In this document: one piece after another, positions 54,719 to 63,328 of the stretch
Numbering within the stretch: position 1 is the stretch's first letter
Layout of the letters: every line of letters begins with the position of its first letter
DNA from: Prochlorococcus sp. AG-412-I05
GTDB lineage: Bacteria > Cyanobacteriota > Cyanobacteriia > PCC-6307 > Cyanobiaceae
Length of the DNA: 64,000 nt
NCBI GenBank assembly: GCA_003214855.1
Contig: QCLC01000001.1
Span: forward strand, 124,001 to 188,000
Direction of reading: 5' to 3'
Translations under genes and position numbers: made by a program
Notes under the pieces: generated by a model
What the model saw: only the letters and a program-made list of their open reading frames with translations
The model's database searches: none
Told to the model about the DNA's origin: nothing

Positions 54719-55540
54719 ATGTCTATTTCTTGCAGGCGGTTTGACCATCTCAGCTGGCCAGAGGCTGCTGAGGCGGTTGGTCTGGAGGGATCCACCTTGG
54801 TTTGGCCATTCGGGGCCTGTGAACAGCATGGTCCGCATTTGCCTCTGATAACGGACGCTTTTTTCGCAGAGCGGATGTTGGTTGAGGTCCTTGAACGCTT
54901 GCCTGCTGACCTGCCGATCTGGATGTTGCCAGCCCAGTCATTGGGATTTTCTCCGGAACATGAGGCATTCCCGGGAACTCTTTCCCTTTCAGCGAACCTG
55001 ATGTTTCAGCTGGTCATCGAAGTTGGTCAGCAATTGGCGACCATGGGAGTTCGTCGTTTGCTGCTTTTCAATGCACATGGAGGCCAGATTGGTTTATTGC
55101 ATGTGGCGGCTCGGCAGCTTCGTGCTCAATGCCCTGCGATGGCTGTATTGCCCTGTTTTCTCTGGAGTGGTGTGGGGGCATTAAAGGATTTGCTCCCTGA
55201 AAGTGAGCGTGAGGTAGGGCTGCATGCTGGTCTTGCTGAGACCAGCCTGATGCTGTCCATGGCGCCAGAGTTGGTAGGGCTTGAGCGCCCTGTTGATGGT
55301 GACCACTACACCCCTGGCCTATCCACCACTCCGCCGATGGGTTGGAGCCTTGAGGGGCATGCTCCATGTGCTTGGCTTACGGACGATTTCAGTGAGTCTG
55401 GGGTGATCGGTGATAGTCGAGAGGCTAATGCTGCGCTAGGGAAAAAATTGGAGCAGGCTTTGGTTGATCACTGGGTTAATTTGCTGATCAGCCTGATGGG
55501 AAGCCAATGGCCTCCGGTGAGAGAAACAGCAGGCTTGTGA
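54719..55540 (+). CDS. creatininase/MftE-like amidohydrolase
   Basis: A 273-residue protein of the creatininase superfamily. Metal ligands are visible in order: Glu/His in CEQHGPHLPL, Asp in ITDAF, His in NAHGG and Glu in LHAGLAETS. The family cleaves ring amides or processes peptides (MftE) and riboflavin/F420 precursors; the substrate here is unknown. The ATG at 54719 is preceded by GGGG; a TTG nine bases upstream is less likely. It is 74 bases upstream of ado, in the same direction. Confidence 0.88.
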   Translation: MSISCRRFDHLSWPEAAEAVGLEGSTLVWPFGACEQHGPHLPLITDAFFAERMLVEVLERLPADLPIWMLPAQSLGFSPEHEAFPGTLSLSANLMFQLVIEVGQQLATMGVRRLLLFNAHGGQIGLLHVAARQLRAQCPAMAVLPCFLWSGVGALKDLLPESEREVGLHAGLAETSLMLSMAPELVGLERPVDGDHYTPGLSTTPPMGWSLEGHAPCAWLTDDFSESGVIGDSREANAALGKKLEQALVDHWVNLLISLMGSQWPPVRETAGL

Positions 55541-55614
55541 TTTAAAGGGCGGCTTGAGTCAATTTTCCCGAGGAGAGGGTTAAAGTCTCTCGACTGACGA
55601 CTTTTAAAAGATCC

Positions 55615-56346
55615 ATGCCTACGCTAGAGATGCCTGTGGCAGCTGTTCTTGACAGCAATGTTGGATCTTCAGAAGCCCTGCCAGACTTCACTTCAGATAG
55701 GTATAAGGATGCATACAGCAGAATCAACGCAATAGTCATTGAGGGCGAACAGGAAGCCCATGACAATTACATCGCGATTGGCACGCTGCTTCCCGATCAT
55801 GTCGAAGAGCTCAAGCGGCTTGCCAAGATGGAGATGAGGCACAAGAAGGGCTTTACAGCTTGCGGCAAGAACCTTGGCGTTGAGGCTGACATGGACTTCG
55901 CAAGGGAGTTTTTTGCTCCTTTGCGTGACAACTTCCAGAACGCTTTAGAGGAAGGGAAAACACCTACATGCTTGCTGATCCAGGCGCTCTTGATTGAAGC
56001 CTTTGCTATTTCGGCTTATCACACCTATATCCCTGTTTCTGACCCCTTTGCTCGCAAGATTACTGAAGGTGTTGTGAAGGACGAGTACACACACCTCAAT
56101 TATGGCGAGGCTTGGCTCAAGGCCAATTTGGAGAGTTGCCGTGAGGAGTTGCTTGAGGCCAATCGCGAGAACCTGCCTTTGATTCGCCGGATGCTTGATC
56201 AGGTGGCAGGTGATGCTGCTGTGCTGCAGATGGACAAGGAAGACCTGATTGAGGATTTCTTAATCGCCTACCAGGAATCTCTCACAGAGATTGGCTTTAA
56301 CACTCGCGAAATTACCCGTATGGCTGCGGCAGCCCTTGTGAGCTGA
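55615..56346 (+). CDS. ado: aldehyde deformylating oxygenase (alkane synthesis)
   Basis: A 243-residue ferritin-like di-iron enzyme converting fatty aldehydes to C(n-1) alkanes and formate. The six ligands are present: Glu45 (EGEQEAHD), Glu73 and His76 (MEMRHKK), Glu128 (LLIEAFA), Glu157 and His160 (KDEYTHLN). From memory the sequence differs at only a few positions (for example near residues 15 and 109-113) from the well-studied Prochlorococcus MIT9313 protein. It pairs with aar, 168 bases downstream. Product is likely pentadecane/heptadecane in thylakoid membranes. Confidence 0.97.
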   Translation: MPTLEMPVAAVLDSNVGSSEALPDFTSDRYKDAYSRINAIVIEGEQEAHDNYIAIGTLLPDHVEELKRLAKMEMRHKKGFTACGKNLGVEADMDFAREFFAPLRDNFQNALEEGKTPTCLLIQALLIEAFAISAYHTYIPVSDPFARKITEGVVKDEYTHLNYGEAWLKANLESCREELLEANRENLPLIRRMLDQVAGDAAVLQMDKEDLIEDFLIAYQESLTEIGFNTREITRMAAAALVS

Positions 56347-56514
56347 ACTGCTGCCTATGGGCCTGGTCCTTCCTTTCCCCGTGTATCCATTTGTGAGCAG
56401 CTTGGTTGAAGGTCAAACAATGGACCCTAAAGGCCACCATTCATGGGATTATGGTTGCTTGCTCCTCTTCAGGGCTTATAGGGTGGGCTCAGCTTTGCCG
56501 TACGTCAGAACTAC

Positions 56515-57552
56515 ATGTTTGGTCTGATCGGTCATTCCACCAGTTTTGAAGATGCCAGGAAGACGGCACTTCAGATTGGCTATGACCATCTAGATGGAGA
56601 CCTAGATGTTTGGTGCAGTGCACCTCCGCAGTTTTTGGAACAGATTGAGGTAGAAAGCCTTACAGGAAAGAAAATAGAAGGCGCTTATATCGATTCATGT
56701 TTTGTGCCAGAAATGTTGAGTCGGTTCAAAACTGCCCGTCGCAAAGTTCTCAATGCCATGGAAATGGCCCAGAAGAGAGGCATTCAGATCAGTGCCCTAG
56801 GCGGATTTACCTCAATTATTTTTGAGAACTTCAATCTTCTTAAGCATCAACATGTACGAAACACCACGCTTGAATGGGAGCGATTCACAACCGGCAACAC
56901 TCATACGGCTTGGGTTATTTGCCGTCAGCTTGAGAACAATGCCCCACTTTTGGGCATTGATTTAAGCAAGGCGCGTGTCGCGGTTGTTGGTGCCACTGGC
57001 GATATAGGTAGTGCTGTTTGCCGTTGGCTTTCCTCTCGAACTGGTGTCGCTGAACTTCTTTTGGTGGCTAGACAGCAACAACCTCTTATAGATCTTCAAA
57101 CTGAATTGGCTGGCGGCAGAATACTGAGTCTTGAAGAGGCCTTGCCTGAAGCTGATGTTGTGGTTTGGGTTGCCAGCATGCCTAGAACCCTGGCAATCGA
57201 TATGGAGAGTTTGCGCAAGCCTTGCTTGATGATTGATGGGGGCTATCCGAAGAACCTAGATGCAAAGTTTGCTGGTAGTGGGGTGCATGTGCTCAAAGGA
57301 GGGATCGTTGAGTTCTGCAATGACATCAGCTGGGATGTTGGTTGGATTGCAGAGATGGATAAGCCTGCGAGGCAAATGTTTGCCTGTTTTGCGGAAGCAA
57401 TGCTGTTGGAGTTTGAGAATTGCCACACAAACTTCAGTTGGGGGCGTAACCAGATCACCCTTGAGAAAATGGATTTCATCGGCATGGCATCCTTGCGCCA
57501 TGGCTTTTCAAGCCTCAATCTCAATCACCAACTTCAGGCTGCAGCGGCCTGA
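56515..57552 (+). CDS. aar: long-chain acyl-ACP reductase
   Basis: A 345-residue reductase making fatty aldehydes from acyl-ACP with NADPH for ado. The nucleotide fold begins [14 protein letters not shown] (156-169), and the catalytic Cys291 lies in [10 protein letters not shown]. Length and order match the cyanobacterial AAR family; the N-terminal third ([11 protein letters not shown], then the acyl-binding region with [14 protein letters not shown]) is also typical. Followed 26 bases later by accA, a usual arrangement that links hydrocarbon and fatty acid synthesis. Confidence 0.97.
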   Translation: MFGLIGHSTSFEDARKTALQIGYDHLDGDLDVWCSAPPQFLEQIEVESLTGKKIEGAYIDSCFVPEMLSRFKTARRKVLNAMEMAQKRGIQISALGGFTSIIFENFNLLKHQHVRNTTLEWERFTTGNTHTAWVICRQLENNAPLLGIDLSKARVAVVGATGDIGSAVCRWLSSRTGVAELLLVARQQQPLIDLQTELAGGRILSLEEALPEADVVVWVASMPRTLAIDMESLRKPCLMIDGGYPKNLDAKFAGSGVHVLKGGIVEFCNDISWDVGWIAEMDKPARQMFACFAEAMLLEFENCHTNFSWGRNQITLEKMDFIGMASLRHGFSSLNLNHQLQAAAA

Positions 57553-57578
57553 ACCTTGTTTCCGGATCTTCTCTTGTT

Positions 57579-58568
57579 ATGGCTCGTCGTTATCTGTTTG
57601 AGTTCGAAAAGCCATTGGTAGAACTTGAGCAGCAGATTGAGCAGATCCGAGAGCTAGCACGCGATTCCGAAGTCGATGTCAGTCAGCAGTTGCTCCAGTT
57701 AGAAACTTTGGCGGCACGTAGACGGGAGGAAATTTTTCAAGCTCTGACACCGGCCGAGAAAATTCAGGTGGCTCGCCATCCTCACCGGCCGAGCACCTTG
57801 GATTTTATCCAAATGTTTTGCGACGACTGGGTTGAGTTGCATGGTGACCGTCGTGGTAGCGACGACCAGGCGTTGGTTGGTGGTGTGGGCCGTATTGGTA
57901 AGCGCTCTGTGCTGCTGATCGGACATCAAAAGGGCAGGGATACAAAAGAAAATGTGGCGAGAAACTTTGGGATGGCTACGCCTGGTGGTTACCGCAAGGC
58001 TCTTCGTCTGATGGATCATGCCGATCGTTTTCGTTTACCCATCCTTACTTTCATCGATACGCCAGGTGCCTATGCAGGCTTGCTTGCCGAGGAGCAGGGG
58101 CAAGGTGAAGCCATTGCAGTCAACTTGCGTGAAATGTTCCGTTTGCGCGTGCCTGTGATTGCCACGGTGATTGGTGAAGGAGGCTCGGGTGGCGCTCTTG
58201 GAATTGGCGTAGCTGATCGTTTGCTCATGTTTGAGCACAGCGTCTACACCGTGGCCAGTCCGGAAGCCTGTGCTTCGATTCTTTGGAGAGATGCCGCCAA
58301 AGCTCCTGAGGCAGCTGCTGCTTTGAAGATCACTGGTCCAGACCTCCTTAACTTAGGAGTGGTGGATGAAGTGCTTCCAGAACCAGCTGGAGGCAACAAC
58401 TGGGCCCCTCTTCAGGCGGGAGAGGTGCTCAGAGAGGCTATCGAGCGGCACCTCGATGAGCTTCTTGGTTTAAAGGTTAATCAGCTTCGCGAAGCGCGGT
58501 ATCGAAAATTCCGGGCGATGGGTCGTGTTCTCGATCCAAGCTCGTCGGAAACTGGCTTGCCTGCCTAG
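57579..58568 (+). CDS. accA: acetyl-CoA carboxylase, carboxyltransferase alpha subunit
   Basis: A 329-residue subunit of the carboxyltransferase that makes malonyl-CoA, the entry to fatty acid synthesis. Visible: [15 protein letters not shown] at the start, [23 protein letters not shown], and [25 protein letters not shown] with the oxyanion glycines, then [12 protein letters not shown]. Length is typical. It follows aar by 26 bases and precedes the SDR gene by 24. Confidence 0.97.
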   Translation: MARRYLFEFEKPLVELEQQIEQIRELARDSEVDVSQQLLQLETLAARRREEIFQALTPAEKIQVARHPHRPSTLDFIQMFCDDWVELHGDRRGSDDQALVGGVGRIGKRSVLLIGHQKGRDTKENVARNFGMATPGGYRKALRLMDHADRFRLPILTFIDTPGAYAGLLAEEQGQGEAIAVNLREMFRLRVPVIATVIGEGGSGGALGIGVADRLLMFEHSVYTVASPEACASILWRDAAKAPEAAAALKITGPDLLNLGVVDEVLPEPAGGNNWAPLQAGEVLREAIERHLDELLGLKVNQLREARYRKFRAMGRVLDPSSSETGLPA

Positions 58569-58592
58569 GGTGATTGGGGTTGCATTCGCTCC

Positions 58593-59300
58593 TTGCCTAC
58601 TGCCCTGATTACTGGAGCATCCCGCGGTATCGGAGAAGCAGCTGCGCGGTTGTTTGCCAATTCCGGTTGGGATTTGATGTTGGTAGCCCGCAGCCAAGAT
58701 GCACTTCAGACACTGTCTCGAGAGCTAGAAAATACAGGCCAGAATGTTCTTTTTAAATCAATCGATTTGGCTGATCCAGAAGCCATCGCTCCTGGTATCG
58801 AGGATTTGCTTGGTCGGGGCCATTGCCCATCGGTGTTGATCAACAATGCTGGGGCGGCTTGGACAGGGGATCTTCTATCCATGTCTTTGAAGCGTTGGCA
58901 ATGGTTGCTTCAGATGAATCTCACTAGCCTCTTCCAGTTGTGTTCTGTTGTGGTGCCTGCGATGCGTACAAGCGGTGGATTGGTGATCAATGTGAGCAGT
59001 CATGCCTCTCGCAATGCTTTCCCACAGTGGGGTGCATACTGCACCACCAAAGCAGCATTGGCTACTTTTACTAGTTGCTTGGCGGCGGAGGAGCGCAATC
59101 ATGGGATACGTGCTTGCACCCTCACTCTTGGAGCGGTCAATACCCCTCTTTGGGATACTGAAACCGTGCAAAGCAGCTTCGACCGTGATGCCATGCTGTC
59201 TGTTGAGCAGGCAGCCGCCGCCCTTCTACACTTGGCTCAGCAGCCACCATCACAGGTGATTGAAGATCTAACTCTGATGCCAGCCACTGGCGCCTTTTGA
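58593..59300 (+). CDS. short-chain dehydrogenase/reductase in the aar-accA cluster
   Basis: A 235-residue SDR with the TGASRGIG motif at residues 7-14, INNAGAAW near 84-91, the catalytic Ser in NVSSHAS, and YCTTKAAL for the YxxxK. Substrate unknown. TTG start. The SDR sits between accA and folE with 24 bases and a near overlap on the two sides, an arrangement kept across marine picocyanobacteria as I recall; a role in lipid or pterin chemistry is possible from context. Confidence 0.88.
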   Translation: MPTALITGASRGIGEAAARLFANSGWDLMLVARSQDALQTLSRELENTGQNVLFKSIDLADPEAIAPGIEDLLGRGHCPSVLINNAGAAWTGDLLSMSLKRWQWLLQMNLTSLFQLCSVVVPAMRTSGGLVINVSSHASRNAFPQWGAYCTTKAALATFTSCLAAEERNHGIRACTLTLGAVNTPLWDTETVQSSFDRDAMLSVEQAAAALLHLAQQPPSQVIEDLTLMPATGAF

Positions 59301-59311
59301 ACAAGCCTTTA

Positions 59312-60079
59312 ATGACTTCCATCATCCCAGCATCATCTAAAGACCTAGGTCAGCATCGCAATGGCTTGCCTGGGAATGGTCAGCCAAAAAATGAAAACAA
59401 GATCTCTGAACGTATACGTTCCCGCTTAGTTGCAGAAGATGTTTCCTTCCTCGCCAACGACAATATTGCAGAACATATTCAACCTGGAGAGTTGAAGGAA
59501 CTTGAAGTAGAAGTTGCCGATCGCGTGCGAGAACTGCTCCAAAGCTTAGTGATTGATATTGATAATGACCACAACACACAAGAGACTGCCGAGCGGGTTG
59601 CTCGCATGTATTTAAATGAAGTATTTAAAGGTCGATTCTATAAGCAACCAGATGTTACTAGCTTTCCAAATACAAAAGATTTAGATGAAATTTATACTGT
59701 TGGCCCCATAACTGTTCGTTCTGCTTGCTCTCATCATTTGGTTCCTATTCTTGGTAACTGTTGGATTGGCATTAAGCCTGGCAGTCGTGTAATTGGGCTC
59801 TCAAAATTTGCAAGAGTTGCCGATTGGGTATTTTCAAGACCTCATATTCAGGAAGAGGCTGTGATGATTCTTGCTGATGAAATAGAGCGTTTATGTGAGC
59901 CTAAGGGTTTAGGGATAATAGTAAAAGCACAGCATTATTGTATGAAATGGCGAGGAGTGAAAGAGCCAAGTACCAGCATGGTCAATTCTGTTGTCAGAGG
60001 AGTTTTTCGTCATGATCCTAGCCTTAAGCAGGAATTTTTCGAGCTTGTTCGCCAGCAGGAGTCCACGCTAGTAACTTAA
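59312..60079 (+). CDS. folE: GTP cyclohydrolase I
   Basis: A 255-residue enzyme opening GTP to dihydroneopterin triphosphate, the first step of folate and pterin synthesis. The zinc site is seen in VRSACSHHLVPI (Cys, His) and QHYCMKWRGVKEP (second Cys), and ETAERVARMYLNEV precedes it. An in-frame TTG (59297) just upstream would give five more residues; the ATG at 59312 is the safer start. The first 70 residues are polar and variable. Codon use in the second half is more AT-rich than its neighbours. Confidence 0.95.
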   Translation: MTSIIPASSKDLGQHRNGLPGNGQPKNENKISERIRSRLVAEDVSFLANDNIAEHIQPGELKELEVEVADRVRELLQSLVIDIDNDHNTQETAERVARMYLNEVFKGRFYKQPDVTSFPNTKDLDEIYTVGPITVRSACSHHLVPILGNCWIGIKPGSRVIGLSKFARVADWVFSRPHIQEEAVMILADEIERLCEPKGLGIIVKAQHYCMKWRGVKEPSTSMVNSVVRGVFRHDPSLKQEFFELVRQQESTLVT

Positions 60080-60221
60080 AAGTTCTTTAAAGGTCTTTTA
60101 GAGGTATAAGGCTTAATGATGGCCATGTCTGATTAACATGTGTGTATCCACTTCGCTTGTTACTGGCCAAGTTGATGACGCTCTGTCAAGCTAATTCTTG
60201 TATTTACCATTTTAGAGGTCA

Positions 60222-60371
60222 ATGCCTTCACCTTTGTTTGCAATGGCTCTTAATCTGAGCCCATTAGCGATTGGAGTGATTGTAGTTGCAACTGTCTTGG
60301 TGTTAGGCGCGAATGTTTTTTTTGGAATTCAACAAAGACAGGAACAGCTCAATGATCAAGCTAAAAAATAG
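60222..60371 (+). CDS. small single-pass membrane protein, 49 residues
   Basis: An ATG with AGAGG five bases upstream opens a frame giving a short start (MPSPLFAMALNLSP), one membrane helix (about residues 16-33, LAIGVIVVATVLVLGANVFF) and a polar tail (GIQQRQEQLNDQAKK). The topology is like small photosystem or NDH subunits, but I do not recognise a specific one. It lies between folE and the trpF end. Confidence 0.6.
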   Translation: MPSPLFAMALNLSPLAIGVIVVATVLVLGANVFFGIQQRQEQLNDQAKK

Positions 60372-60557
60372 TTAGGGGCAATCTTCAGATGGGGTCTTGC
60401 TCGCCTCATTGACCAAAGTTTTAGCTAGGCATGTTTTATTGATGTGATTGAAATTCTTATTGCCTATTCGCTCTTTATCGTAGAAATTCAATTTCAACCC
60501 ATTGAAAAAATCTGCTGCGGTTCAAATTGTTTAAGAGCTTTGATTGCAGCACTGAAT

Positions 60558-61235
60558 TTATTTTTGCTGCTGACGTACCGCTTGCACCAGGGCCTCAACC
60601 AGTTTTAGATCCTTGATCCCTGGCGAAATCTCCAGACGGCTTGAGGCATCCAAGCCCCATGGATTCACCTGGCTTAAAAGTTCTGGAATCCACTCTGCGC
60701 AGACACCTCCCGCTAACCACCAGGGCAGTTCAAAAGAGGCTTGATGCAGCCAGTTCAAGGGAAGGCGATGGCCTGTGCCACCTAGTTGTCCAGGTCTCCA
60801 TGCATCGAGAAGTAGTGCGTCGACCTGGCCTGCATAGGTATGGGCAAGGGAGAGATCCTCATGGCTACGGATGCGCAGGGCTTTCCACCACTGCGTGTTC
60901 GGGTGTTGCCTGCGCAGGTTTGCGCAGTGTTCTGGAGTTTCTTGGCCGTGAAGCTGGATTGCCGATGGTGCACCTTCTCCTTGCAGGGCTTCGGCTAGGT
61001 CGATGTCATCTGGATCAGCGACCACCCAGACCCGTTGGAGTTCTGGCTTGTAGCTGTTCAGTTGAGCGAAAAGGTCTCGTCGTTGCTGTTCTGCAACAAA
61101 GCGGGGCGAGCTTGCAACGCCGATTACGCCAATGGCTTCGACACCCAGCGCTGCAATCGATTTGGCTTGGTCAATCTTGGTAAGACCGCAGATCTTCACT
61201 GCGGTGGATGTTGGAGACCCCATAGGCAAGACCAT
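60558..61235 (-). CDS. trpF: phosphoribosylanthranilate isomerase
   Basis: A 225-residue TIM-barrel enzyme of tryptophan synthesis. The start block VKICGLTKIDQA (13-24), IQLHGQETPEHC near 92-103, LLLDAWRPGQLGGTGH (about 139-154) and LAGGV near the end are typical. Start: the ATG at 61235; a second ATG four codons later is possible. No other trp gene is in the window. Divergent from the site-2 protease. Confidence 0.95.
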   Translation of the reverse strand: MVLPMGSPTSTAVKICGLTKIDQAKSIAALGVEAIGVIGVASSPRFVAEQQRRDLFAQLNSYKPELQRVWVVADPDDIDLAEALQGEGAPSAIQLHGQETPEHCANLRRQHPNTQWWKALRIRSHEDLSLAHTYAGQVDALLLDAWRPGQLGGTGHRLPLNWLHQASFELPWWLAGGVCAEWIPELLSQVNPWGLDASSRLEISPGIKDLKLVEALVQAVRQQQK

Positions 61236-61301
61236 TGGCTCGAGACTTTTCTAAGATTGGTTTGCTACTGGCCGCTGATCCGGCTCGATGGAGATGAAAG
61301 G

Positions 61302-62570
61302 GTGGGCGAAGGCTGGGAGCTGATCAAGATTCGGGGAATCCCTTTAAGGGTTCATCCCAGCTGGTTTGTGATCCTGTTGCTTTTTACCTGGATTTCACAA
61401 AATCAGGTGTCCGCTGCAGCTGAATCTTCGCTTCCAGCTTGGATCAGCTGGGGTCTGGGGTTGATGACGGCCCTGCTGTTGTTTTTGTCTGTTCTCCTGC
61501 ATGAGCTAGGCCACTCTTTGGTTGCACTGCGTGAGGGGGTCAAGGTTCGCAGCATCACGCTTTTTTTCCTGGGAGGTGTTGCCAGCGTTGAGAGGGAGTG
61601 CTCTACACCGATGGCCTCTTTAAGGGTTGCTGCAGCCGGACCATTGGTGAGCTTGGTCTTGGCTGTTTGCTTGCTGACGGGAGGGGTGTATGCAGCTGAT
61701 CACGTCAATCCGCTGCTTGCCAATCTCGTTGGGCAGTTGGGTGGGCTCAATTTGTTGCTCGCCCTTTTTAATTTGCTGCCTGGGCTACCTCTTGATGGAG
61801 GCTTGATCCTTAAGGCTTTGGTCTGGCAGTGGACTGGCAGTCAGAGGAAGGGTGTCCAGGTCGCGACAGCAACTGGCCGTGCCCTTTCTCTCTCGGCAAT
61901 GCTGTTGGGGGGGTGGTTGCTCTTCTTTAAAGGTGGTGGGATAGGTGGGCTTTGGCTGTTGATGCTCGGTTGGTTTGGTTTCGGTGCATCTCGCTCTCAA
62001 ACCCAGCTACTTGCCTTGCAGAAGGTCTTGCGTGAACTCAACGTAGGCCAGGCGGCTGGGCGCAACTTCCGTGTGCTTGAAGATGACCAGTCGTTGCGCA
62101 GGCTTAGTCAGTTGCGTTTGTCTGGCAGCGAGGAGCAGTCTCCTCAGGAGTGGGTTTTGGTTTGTCGCTCTGGTCGATGGGTTGGTTACATGACGGACCA
62201 ACCCTTAAAAGAATTGCCTGTGCAGCAATGGGATAGGCAATGCCTGGCGGATCACATGAAACCGATATCTGAGTTGCCTTCCATTGATGAGAAAGCCCCT
62301 TTATGGCAGGCGGTGTTGCTGCTAGAAAAGGCTGAGGAGGGCAGGCTTCTTGTCTTTAATGTTGCTGGTCTTCCTTGCGGAACATTAGATCGAATTGATC
62401 TCTCCGAAGCTGTGCTTAAGCGTCTTGGGGTAAGGCTTCCTGCTCAGTTTCTCGAAGCTGCTCGCCGTCAGAACACCTATCCCCTGGGTATGGCACTGCC
62501 TAAAGTTGTGGAGTCGATGGTCTCTGGCGGATTGGTTGAGCAGCCTGAGGCATCTAGCACTACTTCATAG
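61302..62570 (+). CDS. site-2-type intramembrane metalloprotease (M50) with CBS-like domain
   Basis: A 422-residue membrane protease that cleaves membrane-bound substrates, for example anti-sigma factors. The zinc site HELGH is at residues 67-71 and the third ligand in LPLDGG (Asp165), with SITLFFLGGVA and AAGPLVSLVLA in between. The C-terminal 190 residues form a paired CBS-like module (RVLEDDQSLRRL; MKPISELPSIDE). The frame is open for 89 codons upstream but overlaps trpF; the GTG at 61302, with GGAG about 11 bases before it, is chosen. Its last 94 bases overlap the convergent lipoate-ligase-like gene. Confidence 0.88.
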   Translation: MGEGWELIKIRGIPLRVHPSWFVILLLFTWISQNQVSAAAESSLPAWISWGLGLMTALLLFLSVLLHELGHSLVALREGVKVRSITLFFLGGVASVERECSTPMASLRVAAAGPLVSLVLAVCLLTGGVYAADHVNPLLANLVGQLGGLNLLLALFNLLPGLPLDGGLILKALVWQWTGSQRKGVQVATATGRALSLSAMLLGGWLLFFKGGGIGGLWLLMLGWFGFGASRSQTQLLALQKVLRELNVGQAAGRNFRVLEDDQSLRRLSQLRLSGSEEQSPQEWVLVCRSGRWVGYMTDQPLKELPVQQWDRQCLADHMKPISELPSIDEKAPLWQAVLLLEKAEEGRLLVFNVAGLPCGTLDRIDLSEAVLKRLGVRLPAQFLEAARRQNTYPLGMALPKVVESMVSGGLVEQPEASSTTS

Positions 62571-63319
62571 TTCGGAGCTTTACTGGCAACTGATCTCCAT
62601 TCATCGTTAGTGATAGGGCTCTCTTGCCAGTTCACCTCTGGCCAACAGGAGCGAAACGTTGTTTGCAGGAGATGGCTCAGCTCTTGCCTGGAGATTGATG
62701 CTGGTGCGTCGCTAGGTGGTTCGCAATCGAAGACCTCTCGCCAGAGTCTTTGAGGGGGATTCAGGATGATCTCGCCATGTTGAAGGAGATGACCCTGACG
62801 CCAGAGTTGGGCACTGCCGATGCGTTTGTGACCCTGAGAGTCCACGAGGTCAGCCGCTGTGGCTGTGGCGAAGCAGTTACTCTCGCTGGCCCCCCTGGCT
62901 GGGTGATCTCCAAATTGCAAAGGTAATTCGAGCTCTTTAAAGCCCCGTATGAGCCATTGACAAGCTTGTTTATAGGCTTGTTGTCTCTGGCGGGGAGGAG
63001 AGGGCCAGATCAATGCATAAGTGAGCCCTCCTGCATGCAGGACTGCACTACCGCCACTGGGTCGCCGAACCAGCTGTAGATCTCCTCGTTTGGCCAGGGC
63101 ATTCCAGTGCTCGGGCCAGTGATGTTGGTTGCGACCAAGGGAGAGCCATGGACCGTTCCATTGATAGAAGCGCAGAGTTGGCACTGGTTTCGCATCTGCT
63201 TCGTAAGACTCGAGCAGCACCTCATCGAGGGCCATCTGTTCTGGGCCAGACAATCGCAAAGGGGAGATCAAGCGGCCGCGAGCTGGCGAGATAGTTAGGC
63301 AGGATGCAGCTGTCGGCAT
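62477..63319 (-). CDS. lipoate-protein ligase A-like protein
   Basis: A 280-residue member of the biotin/lipoate ligase fold. Conserved blocks are QMALDEVLLE, LRFYQWNGPWLSLGRNQ, VRRPSGGSAVLH (the RRxxGGG-like ligand loop), and KRIGSAQLWRQG with the lysine that contacts the adenylate. The ATG at 63319 is chosen, the frame running further upstream without features. Whether it attaches lipoate or octanoate is not certain. The C-terminal 31 codons lie over the end of the protease gene. Confidence 0.85.
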   Translation of the reverse strand: MPTAASCLTISPARGRLISPLRLSGPEQMALDEVLLESYEADAKPVPTLRFYQWNGPWLSLGRNQHHWPEHWNALAKRGDLQLVRRPSGGSAVLHAGGLTYALIWPSPPRQRQQAYKQACQWLIRGFKELELPLQFGDHPARGASESNCFATATAADLVDSQGHKRIGSAQLWRQGHLLQHGEIILNPPQRLWREVFDCEPPSDAPASISRQELSHLLQTTFRSCWPEVNWQESPITNDEWRSVASKAPNYEVVLDASGCSTNPPETIDSTTLGSAIPRG

Positions 63320-63328
63320 AGAGCAGTG

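Noticed and set aside
60641-61183. 180-codon plus-strand frame
   Set aside because: Lies within trpF and shows no domain pattern.
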